Positions 26,430 through 36,155 of a DNA stretch of 64,000 bases are shown piece by piece. Numbering within the stretch: position 1 is the first letter of the stretch; each line of letters starts with the position of its first letter. The DNA comes from Porphyromonas loveana. Its GTDB lineage: Bacteria > Bacteroidota > Bacteroidia > Bacteroidales > Porphyromonadaceae. The notes under the pieces were generated by a model that worked only from the letters and a program-made list of their open reading frames with translations, did no database searches and was not told the DNA's origin. The DNA is taken from the NCBI RefSeq assembly GCF_003096695.1, contig NZ_QEKY01000004.1:72047-136046 (forward strand), read 5' to 3'. A program made the position numbers and the translations under genes.

Positions 26430-27566
26430 TCAAAGTAGTTCTTCGTAGAGTTCTTGATATCTCTTTGACATTGTTTCGGAAGAGAAACGATGTCTGATGG
26501 CTGTAACCCTTTCTTGAGGCAACGTATAAGTAAGACTTTTTATTATGCAATCCTCAAGTTCTTTTTGGTTCCCTTTAGGGAAGAACAGATCTTTTTCTCT
26601 TGCGTTTGTACCACTGATTTCTCTGAATGGGGGTAAATCGCTGGCAATAACGGGATTACCGCAAACGATAGCCTCTAAATAATTTAATCCGAAACCTTCC
26701 GAATGCGATGCAGTGATGCTATAGTCGGCAGCCCTAATCCATTCATGGACATTCTGTTGAAACCCTAACAGCTTGATGTTGTCGCTTTCTGTCCCAATAG
26801 CTTTCTGACACATTGTTTTTAGAGGACCATCTCCTACAAAAAAAAGAAAACAATCTCTCGGTATTCTGCAACTTTTAAGAAGTGAGACAAATGCTCGAAT
26901 AATGATCAATGGGTCTTTTCGTGAAAAGAGTCTTCCTACGACTACGTATATTTTGCCCGATTCAGGAAGGTTCATCCTTTTTCGTAGGAGTTGCTTCTCT
27001 CCTTTGTCAGGTATTTGGAATCGAGACAGATCTACCCCGTTGTATATCGTGCGTATTTGTTTCGATCCTTTGACATAAGAAGTATAATAGTCAGCCACGA
27101 TGTTGCTTATTGCAGCGTAATTCCCTATTCTAGGAAAGTTGAGCAGGTAACGCATATTCATGTAATTTCCGACAACTGATCCTTTCAAGAAGGTAAAATC
27201 ATCCTTGGATATGTTGTGTAGAGTACTTATGCACATTATATCCTTAGAGAGTATGGCCGCAATCAGGTCTGGATGATAACAATGACTATGTAGGATGTCG
27301 GCTTTTTCTTTCTGAAGTATGGACAAAACTTTGTCAGCAACCTTCTTTGTGAAAAACTCTAAGAACCATAGACTATAGTTGAGATATATACACTTGACCT
27401 CTAATGAGTTCATTTCTTCTATTATCGGATTGTTTGCGCTTTCATGTCGTAAACAGATAATAATAGGACGTATTTTGCTCCTGTCAATATATCGAATTAT
27501 ATCTCGCAGGACGATTATCGGTCCTGTTTGAATGAGACTGTTGACTATATAGGCTATAGTTTTCAT
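26430..27566 (-). CDS. GT4 glycosyltransferase
   Basis: 378 residues with the GT-B fold. The N-terminal domain begins KTIAYIVNSLIQTGPIIVLR. The C-terminal domain has IYVVVGRLFSRKDPLIIIRA and the EX7E-type donor site ASHSEGFGLNYLEAIVCGNP. It is a retaining transferase using a nucleotide sugar in the cytoplasm. The gene is visibly more A/T-rich than housekeeping genes nearby, as is usual for O-antigen genes exchanged between strains. By gene order it may be the gtfE of P. gingivalis literature (uncertain). Confidence 0.87.
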   Translation of the reverse strand: MKTIAYIVNSLIQTGPIIVLRDIIRYIDRSKIRPIIICLRHESANNPIIEEMNSLEVKCIYLNYSLWFLEFFTKKVADKVLSILQKEKADILHSHCYHPDLIAAILSKDIMCISTLHNISKDDFTFLKGSVVGNYMNMRYLLNFPRIGNYAAISNIVADYYTSYVKGSKQIRTIYNGVDLSRFQIPDKGEKQLLRKRMNLPESGKIYVVVGRLFSRKDPLIIIRAFVSLLKSCRIPRDCFLFFVGDGPLKTMCQKAIGTESDNIKLLGFQQNVHEWIRAADYSITASHSEGFGLNYLEAIVCGNPVIASDLPPFREISGTNAREKDLFFPKGNQKELEDCIIKSLTYTLPQERVTAIRHRFSSETMSKRYQELYEELL

Positions 27567-27604
27567 TTATCCTGTTTGTTTTGTGAATGTCCGGATGTGT
27601 AGCG

Positions 27605-28609
27605 TTAATTTCGCAGCGCCCTTTTTATGCTCCGCTCCATTCTGCATAAGAGATAACCCACATAACTAACGATAGGCGAGTTTGACAGCTGACATCTAAA
27701 TCTGTACCGGATGAGCGGATGGTAGTGCATTGATGCTATCTGTTCAACTCTCAAATGTCTATGACCCTTTATCAATCTGTATTGACTATATGGTGCTTTG
27801 TCATAGAGCATTTTTGCGGCATTCAGGTATGCTATCTCAAAGTCTTGTTTGAACTCATCAGGTCCCAAAAGATCGGTCGCATATTCTTTGCAGTCATCTA
27901 TTGCAGAAAACAATTGCTTGATACTGTCAATTTTGATGGAGTAGATGTATGAGTTCTCATTCCCCTGTTCGTAATGGATTGATGGACTTGGTAGGTAATC
28001 AATACGGTCAGTGTGCAAGAACAGTGGGAAAATAGAGCGCAAGTCCTCCAGCATGTTTTGTCCTTGTTTGTGTTCGAGGGCATTGCGTTTGTAGTTTTCG
28101 CTCTCAAAACACTTATTGTGCAGAAAGCCCTGTAGTTCTCCTCTGAGAAGTGCATGTGCACAGAGTTTACCAGAGTTTGAGGCTGGTTGTTGGGAATGGT
28201 ATACTTGTTTCTTGGGATAATCAACAATATAGTCTGCAATTAATACCTGTCCATTGCATTCTGTGAGCTTTTCCACGCACTGTTGTATGTAATTGCTACT
28301 ATGCCAATAGTCATCGCTGTCAAGGAAGAAAAGGTACTTCCCTGTGGATTTCTGTATGGCCGTTTTTCTGGCTTCGGCAAGTCCCATGTTTTGTGGATGC
28401 GATATTACAATGCAGATGTCTTCTTTCTTGTTTGACTTGATTGTGGCTTCCGTGATTGCGAGGCTGTTGTCGCGAGAGGCATCATTTACAATGATTACTT
28501 CGAGAGCTGAATATGTTTGCGAAAAAACAGAGTTCAAACAGCGTTCAACAAATCTTTCCACATTGTATAATGGAATCAGTACGCTAACTAATGGTGCTTG
28601 AGTAGTCAT
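27605..28609 (-). CDS. GT2 glycosyltransferase
   Basis: 334 residues. The N-terminal GT2 domain has VSVLIPLYNVERFVERCLNS, VIIVNDASRDNS, MGLAEARKTA, and the DXD-type LFFLDSDDYW at about 95-104. The C-terminal 120 residues are variable and helical, probably the acceptor-binding part. It adds a sugar to the O-unit precursor. It lies 38 bp upstream of the GT4 gene and 21 bp downstream of wzy, within one transcript. The donor sugar cannot be read from the sequence. Confidence 0.87.
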   Translation of the reverse strand: MTTQAPLVSVLIPLYNVERFVERCLNSVFSQTYSALEVIIVNDASRDNSLAITEATIKSNKKEDICIVISHPQNMGLAEARKTAIQKSTGKYLFFLDSDDYWHSSNYIQQCVEKLTECNGQVLIADYIVDYPKKQVYHSQQPASNSGKLCAHALLRGELQGFLHNKCFESENYKRNALEHKQGQNMLEDLRSIFPLFLHTDRIDYLPSPSIHYEQGNENSYIYSIKIDSIKQLFSAIDDCKEYATDLLGPDEFKQDFEIAYLNAAKMLYDKAPYSQYRLIKGHRHLRVEQIASMHYHPLIRYRFRCQLSNSPIVSYVGYLLCRMERSIKRALRN

Positions 28610-28630
28610 AACAGTGATGCAATTGTTTTT

Positions 28631-29674
28631 TTAGAAAAGTATTGATTTATATGTAATGTAGGGTTCCATCGGATTGCTGAGATCTTTGAACATGAAGAGT
28701 GAGAACATAATCAAAATTGCTGAAATTGCAACTTTCTGCCATTTTTTGTCTGACAGTGTGTAGATGTTTGGGATCAGGATGAATATGAAGATAAAAGGAT
28801 AGAACATAAGTCTCATTCCCACTTCGAAGCAAATTGTCATATTGTATATGCAGATGGAGGCTACATAGAGGAGGATGAACTGAGCGATTTTCTTGTCTTT
28901 CTTCTCTACTGTGGGTTGAATGATTGCAAAAAATATGGCTGTGATGTTTAGAAATAGTTGGTAGATACCCGAAGAAGAGCCTGCTGCTGTAAATTGTTCT
29001 TCTATATAGAAGCCATATCTCTCCGGTAATGCCGAGACAGCATACTCCGTGATAGAGTTTAGGATCAGTGCCCCGAATATCAATGTCGCAATCAGGAGTC
29101 CTACCATTGTAGATGTGTTTAATTTTTTGGCCGTTAATGGCACTAATACTAACATATACAAAGCACTGGTATGAAAAAGAGCCGCTATGCCTATAAGGGA
29201 AAAAAAGTAGATGTGTTTTTGGGAAAGGAATAGCGGGAACGAGGCAAATATTATAGACATGGCAACATATTGCCTGATCAGATTCATTGTTTCAAAATAG
29301 CCACGATATATCAAAACAAATGCAATGATCGACACGATGATGTTGTGAGACATCTTCTTCATGCCGTAAAACATCAATAGGATAGTTATGGCTGCTGTGA
29401 ATAGAAGCCAAAAGTGGAAGTCGAGATTGAGTAAATGAAACCCTTTGTTAATCCATTGCCAAGTCAATTCGAAAAAAAGTGCAGTTCGCCCTTCGGGATA
29501 TTGGAATGCTTCCTCGTAGAGGGCATAATCCCTTCCCATCCCGATTCGACTTCCTGAAAATACGATTAGGGCTATTGCGGCTACGGAAAGGACGAACGGT
29601 CTGAAGCGTTTATCGTAGTAGTCTGCAATAAAGAGCACTGCAAGTAAAAGAAACAAGACGAAGTATGGCAGCAT
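28631..29674 (-). CDS. wzy: Wzy-type O-antigen polymerase (EpsG-like)
   Basis: 347 residues, almost entirely hydrophobic, with about ten membrane segments. The pattern SGSRIGMGRDYALYEEAF near residue 40 and the GYFETMNLIRQYVAMSIIFA segment near 125 are typical of EpsG/Wzy polymerases. It joins O-units in the periplasm before ligation to lipid A-core. It is placed between ugd (23 bp) and a GT2 gene (21 bp). It is one of the most A/T-rich genes in the window, consistent with transfer or serotype-specific variation. Confidence 0.85.
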   Translation of the reverse strand: MLPYFVLFLLLAVLFIADYYDKRFRPFVLSVAAIALIVFSGSRIGMGRDYALYEEAFQYPEGRTALFFELTWQWINKGFHLLNLDFHFWLLFTAAITILLMFYGMKKMSHNIIVSIIAFVLIYRGYFETMNLIRQYVAMSIIFASFPLFLSQKHIYFFSLIGIAALFHTSALYMLVLVPLTAKKLNTSTMVGLLIATLIFGALILNSITEYAVSALPERYGFYIEEQFTAAGSSSGIYQLFLNITAIFFAIIQPTVEKKDKKIAQFILLYVASICIYNMTICFEVGMRLMFYPFIFIFILIPNIYTLSDKKWQKVAISAILIMFSLFMFKDLSNPMEPYITYKSILF

Positions 29675-29697
29675 CTTCCAACGGGATTTAAGTCTTA

Positions 29698-31014
29698 TTA
29701 TATGGAGGACGAGCCTATATTGAGTAGGACAAAACCTCTTTCTGAGGGAACCTCGTACACATTGCGGCCATCGATGATCAGGGGAGTAGCCATGGCTTTG
29801 TGGATGGCAGTCCAGTCCGGCATTCTAAACTCTTTCCACTCTGTCACATGGAAGAGCGCGTCAGCTCCCTTTACGGCATCGTACATATCGGTCGCATACT
29901 CCACTCTGTCGCCCAATCTCGCGCCCGCCTCTTGCATGGCTACAGGGTCATAGACTCTGACCCTACATCCCGCCTCCAGCAGTCGCTCAATGAGCACTAA
30001 CGAAGGAGCTTCGCGCATATCGTCGGTCCCGGGTTTGAACGACAGCCCCCAGATGGCAGCCTGTTTGCCTTGGATGTCTTGGTTATAGTAGGCTGAGAAT
30101 TTGTCGAATAGGACGTTTTTCTGCTTCTCGTTCACGCTCTCCACAGCCTCCAGTACTTCCATTCTGTATCCGTTGTCGGCTGCTGTTTTGATGAGTGCCT
30201 TCACATCCTTGGGGAAGCAGGAACCACCATAACCACAGCCCGGATAGAGGAATTTGCTGCCGATACGGGAGTCCGAACCGATACCCAGCCGCACCATCGA
30301 CACGTCCGCACCTACGCGTTCGCATAGATTGGCCACATCGTTCATGAAACTGATACGAGTAGCCAGCATGGCATTAGCCGCATACTTGGTCATCTCAGCC
30401 GAAGGGATGTCCATGAATAGGACGCGGAAGTTGTTCAGAAGCATCGGTTTGTATAAGCTCGTGATCAGTTCGCGAGCCTTGTCCGAGTCCACTCCCACGA
30501 CTACGCGGTCCGGCTTCATAAAGTCGTCTATGGCATTGCCCTCTTTCAGAAATTCCGGATTGGAAGCCACGTCAAAGTCGATGTCTAAGCGGCGTCGGGT
30601 CAATTCTTCCCGTACCGCCTTCCTCACCATCTCAGATGAGCCTACCGGAACGGTACTTTTCGTAACGACCAAGGTGTATCGGGTCATTGAGCGACCGATG
30701 CTGCGCGCAGCCTCTATTACATAGCTCAGGTCTGCACTGCCGTCTTCGTCTGACGGTGTGCCGACGGCGATGAATACGATTTCGGCCTTGGGCATGGCCT
30801 TGCTGATCTCCGTCCCGAAGCGCAGCCTGCCGGCTGTCACATTGCGGGCGATCATCTTTTCGAGCCCGGGCTCGTATATAGGGATAACCCCTTGGTTCAG
30901 TTGCTCGATCTTGCGTGCATCTACGTCCACGCAATGCACATGCGCCCCCAGCTCTGCAAAGCAGGTGGCACTGACTAAACCCACATAACCGACACCGACA
31001 ACGGCAATATCCAT
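29698..31014 (-). CDS. ugd: UDP-glucose 6-dehydrogenase
   Basis: 438 residues. NAD-binding VVGVGYVGLVSATCFAELGA opens the protein, followed by EPGLEKMI, FIAVGTPSDEDGSADLSYV, SNPEFLKEGNAI, and the catalytic cysteine in YPGCGYGGSCFPKDVKAL at about residue 265. These match UDP-glucose dehydrogenase better than the WbpA-type UDP-GlcNAc dehydrogenases. It makes UDP-glucuronate for the surface glycans. It appears to be the first gene of the cluster: a TAACTTTG -7-like element lies on the minus strand at 31048-31041. Confidence 0.9.
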   Translation of the reverse strand: MDIAVVGVGYVGLVSATCFAELGAHVHCVDVDARKIEQLNQGVIPIYEPGLEKMIARNVTAGRLRFGTEISKAMPKAEIVFIAVGTPSDEDGSADLSYVIEAARSIGRSMTRYTLVVTKSTVPVGSSEMVRKAVREELTRRRLDIDFDVASNPEFLKEGNAIDDFMKPDRVVVGVDSDKARELITSLYKPMLLNNFRVLFMDIPSAEMTKYAANAMLATRISFMNDVANLCERVGADVSMVRLGIGSDSRIGSKFLYPGCGYGGSCFPKDVKALIKTAADNGYRMEVLEAVESVNEKQKNVLFDKFSAYYNQDIQGKQAAIWGLSFKPGTDDMREAPSLVLIERLLEAGCRVRVYDPVAMQEAGARLGDRVEYATDMYDAVKGADALFHVTEWKEFRMPDWTAIHKAMATPLIIDGRNVYEVPSERGFVLLNIGSSSI

Positions 31015-31088
31015 CTTTCCCTGATTAAATGGCTTGATTACAAAGTTAACCCCTTTTTTACCTTCTCGTTTCTGAGATCAAGTATTGC

Positions 31089-32205
31089 TTAGGATTCGCT
31101 TTCGGCAAACTCCATCAGATAGGCCTTGATGAATTCGTCTATGTCGCCATCCATCACAGCGTTGACGTTGCTCGTCTGGTAGTTGGTGCGATGATCCTTT
31201 ACACGACGGTCGTCGAATACATAGCTGCGGATCTGCGAACCCCATTCGATTTTCTTCTTGCCCGCCTCCACTTTGGCTTCTGCCGCTCGTCTGCGTTGCA
31301 ACTCCATTTCGTAGAGTTGCGAGCGTAGCAGGCGCATGGCGTTCTCGCGGTTGTCATATTGGGTACGGCTTTCCGTATTCTCGATGACGATCTCTTTCTC
31401 TTCTCCCGTTTCGGGGTCCTTATATTTATAGTGTAGGCGCACGCCCGTCTCTACCTTATTGACGTTCTGTCCTCCTGCACCTCCCGAACGGAATGTGTCC
31501 CAGCTGATGCCGGCTGCTTGGATTTCTATCTCGATGGAGTCGTCCACCAAGGGTACGACGAATACCGAGGCGAATGAGGTCATGCGCTTGCCCTGTGCGT
31601 TGTACGGAGACACGCGTACCAGGCGATGCACACCGTTCTCGCTCTTGAGGAATCCGTATGCCAGATTGCCTTCTATCTGCAGCGTTACGGTCTTGATGCC
31701 TGCTTCGTCACCATCCTGCCAGTTGGTTATCGTCACCTGATAACCCTGTTTGTCGGCCCAGCGTTGGTACATGCGCACCAGCATGGAAGCCCAGTCTTGG
31801 CTCTCGGTGCCGCCCGCGCCGGCATTCACTTTAAGGACAGCACCGAAGTGATCTTCTTCGGATCGGAGCATATTCTTCAGCTCCACTTCCTCTATCAGAC
31901 GGATGGCGTGCGCATAGGCTTCGTCCACCTCTTCTTCGGTGGAGATGCCTTCTTTGCAGTATTCAAAAGCCAGCTTCACCTCTTCGGCAGCCGTGTCGAT
32001 GGCATCGTAGTAACCGATCCAGCTCTTGAGGTCTTTCACCTTGCGCATCTGAGCCTCGGCGCGTTTGTTGTCTTCCCAGAAGGTAGGATCCTGTGTCCTT
32101 AGTTCTTCTTCTTCGAGTTGTATGCGTCGGTTATCGACGTCAAAGATACCCCCTCAGCGCATCGCGGCGCTCCAACAGAGAGCTCAGTTGGTCTGTAGTG
32201 ATCAT
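31089..32205 (-). CDS. prfB: Peptide chain release factor 2, with programmed +1 frameshift
   Basis: Full product about 371 residues. The ATG at 32205 opens MITTDQLSSLLERRDALRGY, then the in-frame TGA at 32142-32140 stops that frame. The slippery context AGGGGGTATCTTTGAC (minus strand, 32154-32139), identical to the classic RF2 site, shifts ribosomes +1 into the main frame, which continues DVDNRRIQLEEEELRTQD to the stop. The catalytic GGQ is in SGGAGGQNVNKVETG, and the stop-codon recognition region precedes it. RF2 releases peptides at UGA and UAA. The frameshift autoregulates it: high RF2 terminates at the internal UGA. Counting only the downstream frame would truncate the protein to 319 residues. 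Confidence 0.95.
32139..32154 (-). promoter_or_regulatory. prfB programmed frameshift site
   Basis: AGGGGGTATCTTTGAC on the minus strand has a Shine-Dalgarno-like AGGGGG, then CTT TGA. The Leu tRNA on CUU slips forward one base at the UGA. Confidence 0.95.
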
Positions 32206-32293
32206 TATTGTCTATTGCGTTATATGCTTGTTTTTTCTTCGTCGGGTCAGTGCTTGGTTTGGTGTGTGTCGCCTGCCCGTTCGTTACGAAGTT

Positions 32294-34117
32294 TCAAAGG
32301 TACATTTTTTCGATGGCTTCGGCATAACGTTCGTTGATGACGCGCCTTTTGAGCTTGAGCGTTTCCGTCAGTTCTCCTTTCTCCATTGAGAATGGTTCGG
32401 TCAGGAGTGTGATCCTCTTCACCTTTTCGAAAGCCGCCAATGTATCCTGTGCAGCCTCCACCTTGGCCATCATCAGCCGATTGATCTCGGGATCGTTGGC
32501 CATGTCTTCTATGGACATCGTTGCGGCTTGGGCAAATCCTCGCTTCACGGCTGCCTGACGCACGAGTTCCCAGTTCGGATAGATCAAAGCACTTACGTAC
32601 TTGAAGCGGTCGCCTATCACCGCCACCTGATCGACGAAGGGGTTCTTCGTCAGCATCCCTTCTATCATTTGTGGCGCTATATACTTGCCGTTGGCTGTCT
32701 TGTACAAGTCCTTGATTCGCTCGAGGAAGTAGAGTGTGCCATCCTCATCCATGCGTCCCGCATCGCCCGTGCGGAAGTATCCGTCTGCCGTGAAAGCTGC
32801 TGCCGTCTCCTCCGGGAGTTTGTAGTAGCCAGGGGTAATGGATTTGCCTTTTACCAAGATCTCGTTGGTCTCCGGCTCTATTTTCACATCTAAACCTGAC
32901 ATGACTTTGCCTATGGAGCCAATCTTGAAGCCCCGTTGCGGATAGAAAGACACGGTGGCAGTAGTCTCCGATAGTCCGTAACCAATGATGATGGGGATGT
33001 TCACTGACTGTAAGAATATGTTGATCTCATCCGAAAGCGGAGCACCGGCTGTCGGGAAATACTTTCCTCGTCCGAGGCCGAGCACTCGCTTGAGCACGTT
33101 GAAGATGGTCTTATCGTAGAAGGCGTACTGCAAACTCAGCAGGAGCGGAGCACGCTTGCCCTCGTTCCAGTATTCGAGCCGATAACGCCGGCCTACAGCT
33201 ATGGCTCGTCGGTAGATGCCTTGGAGCAGGCGAGGCGATGAGGCTATTTTTTCGTTTACCCCCTGATACACTTTCTCCCAAAACCGCGGCACATTGCACA
33301 TGGCCGTGGGGCGCACTTGCGGTAGCGCTTCGAGTATCTTCTTGGGATCGCTCAGGATGGCAATTCTCGTCCCCGTCGTCAGACAGAAGAGTGTCCATGT
33401 ATTCTCGAAGACGTGGCTCAGCGGCAGAAAAGAGATGGAGGTTTCCGAAGGGCCGTACACGGGAATGGCATTGGCATGAGCCTGCATTTGGTGCATCAGA
33501 TTGCTGTGCATGATTTGCACCCCCTTGCTCCTGCCCGACGTGCCGGACGTATAGATGATCAGAGCCAAATCCGAAGGAACTGCTTCGCGGGTGCAAACTT
33601 TTGCTTTTGTTTCGTTGGGCATGGAGTCGCCGAGACGGACAAATTCGGAAAAGAACTTCGAGGTCCTATCATCAGGATTGAGCACCACATGTTCGTCGAA
33701 TATGATGATTCGCTTCAGCGCCTTACACTCCTTCTGCACGTGGTAGGCATTGTTGTATTGGAATTGTTCACCCACGAAGAGGGTTTCCACTGCGGCGTCT
33801 TCTATAATGAAGCGTAGCTGTTCGGGCGAGCTTGTAGCATATAGCGGCACCACCACTCCGCGCATGGCAAAGGCCCCTAATTCGGCATAGAGGTATTTCA
33901 CCATATTCTGCGAATAGATGCCCACTCGATCGCCTGCTTCCAGCCCGATCTCGGCAAGGGCTTTGGCTACGTTCATTACGTCGGTGGCAAACTTCGACCA
34001 GGTGATGTGCTTCCACTGCTTACTGGTTCGGTCATGGTATTTGAGTATTGTTTTGTTCGGGTATTTTTCAGCTTGACGCTGGGGTAACTCTGCCGGATGA
34101 TAGATGGGGATCGCCAT
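32294..34117 (-). CDS. Long-chain fatty acid-CoA ligase (AMP-forming)
   Basis: 607 residues of the ANL adenylating superfamily. The AMP-binding P-loop is LIIYTSGTSGRSKGVQIMHS near 190-209, with ISFLPLSHVFENTW, IIGYGLSETTATVSFYP (A5 motif), YFRTGDAGRMDEDGTLYFLE (A7/A8) and KTANGKYIAPQMIEGML near 475, which leads to the catalytic lysine region. The pattern is that of bacterial long-chain acyl-CoA synthetases in the FadD15-like group. It activates fatty acids in the cytoplasm. The upstream 900 bp are gene-free and divergent from serB. Confidence 0.9.
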   Translation of the reverse strand: MAIPIYHPAELPQRQAEKYPNKTILKYHDRTSKQWKHITWSKFATDVMNVAKALAEIGLEAGDRVGIYSQNMVKYLYAELGAFAMRGVVVPLYATSSPEQLRFIIEDAAVETLFVGEQFQYNNAYHVQKECKALKRIIIFDEHVVLNPDDRTSKFFSEFVRLGDSMPNETKAKVCTREAVPSDLALIIYTSGTSGRSKGVQIMHSNLMHQMQAHANAIPVYGPSETSISFLPLSHVFENTWTLFCLTTGTRIAILSDPKKILEALPQVRPTAMCNVPRFWEKVYQGVNEKIASSPRLLQGIYRRAIAVGRRYRLEYWNEGKRAPLLLSLQYAFYDKTIFNVLKRVLGLGRGKYFPTAGAPLSDEINIFLQSVNIPIIIGYGLSETTATVSFYPQRGFKIGSIGKVMSGLDVKIEPETNEILVKGKSITPGYYKLPEETAAAFTADGYFRTGDAGRMDEDGTLYFLERIKDLYKTANGKYIAPQMIEGMLTKNPFVDQVAVIGDRFKYVSALIYPNWELVRQAAVKRGFAQAATMSIEDMANDPEINRLMMAKVEAAQDTLAAFEKVKRITLLTEPFSMEKGELTETLKLKRRVINERYAEAIEKMYL

Positions 34118-35013
34118 AATGTTTTATCGATGTTCGTTAGATGTCTTATTGCAGAATGTTTACAAAGATAGTATAATGAGCAATGTCCCGTTGGTGTTGG
34201 GCTGTTTTGCCTTCTCAAGCTTGTTCTCTCTTCTTGGACGTTTGGCAGACTTCTTTTTGGGTAAATATTGATTTGAGGCAGTTGGCAATAGGCTGCGATA
34301 TTGATACCATATTTTTCTTCTCCAGTGGTCGATTTGTGTTAATAGGTGTTGTTTGTTCCTGCTTTGTTTATGTGCCAAAAAACTTATCAACACCAACAGA
34401 GTGTTTAGATTCATTCTAAATAAGAGGTCTTTTGACAGGTGGAGGAAGCGAAAAAAGAGAAGGGGAATGCTCCTTTGGTACTTGCAAATCTGTTTTTGCC
34501 GAAACGAGCAATCAAGTTTATAAATCATAAATTCGATCTTTATAAAGAATGCTTTCGATAATTATAATCATTGCATCTGAAGTTTATAAAGCTTAGAAGT
34601 CATATTTATAATGTTTACCTCCACCAAAAGGCTGTTTGAGATCGCCAAAAACGGGAAGTCCCCATTGTGTTCGCAATTGAGCACAATGGGGACTTCCCGT
34701 TTTTAGCGATGCCAATCAGCCCTTATTCCATCCTATCTGCCATCGGATGATAAACGATTGTTTACAAATCGGTCCGTTGTACAGCCACGACTGTGCATGT
34801 GCATTAGGGAAAAAGGGAAGAGAGTGGGGTAGATCCCACGGACTATGTTACTACGGTTATCTCTCATCATTGCAGTCATTAATAGCGATCATTTACTGTT
34901 GTGGGCAGAAACATTCTGATATTTATCTGTTTATCTTTCGGCTAACCTCCAGTCGCGATGCAAATGTAGCAAAAAGGATGGCTCCTTCCATTCGCTACTG
35001 ATTGTTTCCTCTC
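34118..35013. other. Long A/T-rich gene-free region with a large hairpin
   Basis: About 900 bp lie between the divergent ligase and serB genes. The open frames inside (for example 34160-34528 minus, 34747-35001 plus) have no family features. The region is A/T-rich, with repeated TTTATAA motifs at 34510-34610 and the 29-bp hairpin at 34641-34710. Confidence 0.6.
34641..34710. repeat. Large inverted repeat (29-bp arms, 12-base loop)
   Basis: The arms are 34641-34669 and 34682-34710, with one mismatch. The core is AAAAACGGGAAGTCCCC and its complement, ending in TTTTT on the plus strand. It lies between divergent genes, so it does not terminate either of them. It could terminate an unannotated small RNA or be a short mobile palindrome. 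Confidence 0.8.
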
Positions 35014-35045
35014 TTGTTCGACATCGGGAGCATGGCTTATCTTTG
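35014..35045 (+). promoter_or_regulatory. Bacteroidetes-type promoter of serB
   Basis: TTG at 35014-35016, a 21-bp spacer and TATCTTTG at 35038-35045 match the -33/-7 consensus. Transcription would begin near 35052, which argues against coding starts at 35002 or 35032. Confidence 0.45.
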
Positions 35046-35052
35046 TGCGGAA

Positions 35053-35931
35053 ATGAACGAACGCTATCGGATATATATCATGGCGGCCAAGCCGTCTCTG
35101 CTTCATGTGGCTGCTGTCTGTAGAGCAGTGGAGTCCCTCGGGGCGTGTGTCGTGAGTTGCCGTCGTGTGCAGGGAGCCTCGGATCCCTGTGTGATGCTGA
35201 CGGTATGCTTCGCCGGAGCAAAATCAATGCTTTTGAAGACTCTGCTACCGTTGGCTCGTCAGTATCCGCTTTTGTTGCGGGTGTGCCGAAATGAAGAGCG
35301 AGTGAAGTCGATCGGCCTTGTGGCTTTCGATCTGGATTCGGTGCTCGTGCGCACGGAAATGATGAATGAGTTGGCTGCCCGATGCGGTTGTTCTCACGAA
35401 ATGACTTATTTGACCGAGTTAGCCATGTCAGGTCAGGAGGAGTTTGCGGACAATTTCCGCCGCCGCGTATCTATGTTGCGCGGACTGCCACTTGCTGAAG
35501 TGAAAGCGATGGCGCAAGCGCTCCCGATAGCGGAAGGAGTGTCAGCTCTTAAGCATAGCCTGTCGGTTCGTGGTGTGCGTACAGCGATCATCACAGGGGG
35601 CTTCCGGCAGTTCTCTCAGTCGGTACAAGATCAGTATGGCTTCGATTATATCTGTACATCAGAAGCGGAGGTCGTGGATGGAGTGTTGACCGGTGCCTTG
35701 TCCGGTGCGATCGTGGATGCAGAGACCAAGGCCGCTTGTCTTCGACAGCTCTCGATCGCTCTTTCCTTGTCGCCTGATCGGGTGGCAGCAGTGGGGGATG
35801 GGGCCAATGATCTGTCTATGCTCGACTATGCGGGCGAGAGCATCATCTTCAATACCTCGACTCATGGAGCTACCGTGCCGCAGCTGCGGATAGATGCTGT
35901 CAGTACTATTCTGTCCATTGGTGACAATTAG
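35053..35931 (+). CDS. serB: Phosphoserine phosphatase SerB
   Basis: 292 residues from the chosen start. An ACT-like N-terminal domain (MNERYRIYIMAAKPSLLHVA) is followed by a HAD domain: motif I FDLDSVLVRTE near 92 (first and second Asp), motif II AIITGGF, and motif IV GDGANDLSML near 248. It hydrolyses O-phosphoserine to serine. Alternative starts are TTG at 35002 and ATG at 35032; I prefer 35053 because the ACT strand begins there and a promoter overlaps the others, although this leaves almost no leader. A secreted SerB of P. gingivalis affects host cells in the literature; whether this is that gene is unverified. Confidence 0.87.
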   Translation: MNERYRIYIMAAKPSLLHVAAVCRAVESLGACVVSCRRVQGASDPCVMLTVCFAGAKSMLLKTLLPLARQYPLLLRVCRNEERVKSIGLVAFDLDSVLVRTEMMNELAARCGCSHEMTYLTELAMSGQEEFADNFRRRVSMLRGLPLAEVKAMAQALPIAEGVSALKHSLSVRGVRTAIITGGFRQFSQSVQDQYGFDYICTSEAEVVDGVLTGALSGAIVDAETKAACLRQLSIALSLSPDRVAAVGDGANDLSMLDYAGESIIFNTSTHGATVPQLRIDAVSTILSIGDN

Positions 35932-36155
35932 TCTGTCAAAACATCTTATTTCCCCCTTTTTTCTTATTTTTCTGCTTACTTAAAGTCGATTTGTCGGGAT
36001 TTATTCTTACTTTTGAGGAGAAGAGTTCCGAATAGAGATAGGCTTTTGTCGGTTGCATCGTAATGCCGATCCTTTATGTAATAATGTGTCAAGTGTTGGC
36101 AAGAAGAAGTGGCGATGGGGTATTCCGGAACAATAACAATTATCGATTTGTCACA

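Noticed and set aside
33111-33596. 161-codon frame inside the acyl-CoA ligase gene
   Set aside because: It is in an alternative frame of a clear conserved enzyme and has no start signal.
34160-35001. Short frames in the ligase-serB intergenic region
   Set aside because: They have A/T-driven composition, no start signals and no recognisable domains.
35991-36015. Promoter for lutABC (TTG and TACTTTTG)
   Set aside because: The 14-bp spacing is too short for the Bacteroidetes consensus.
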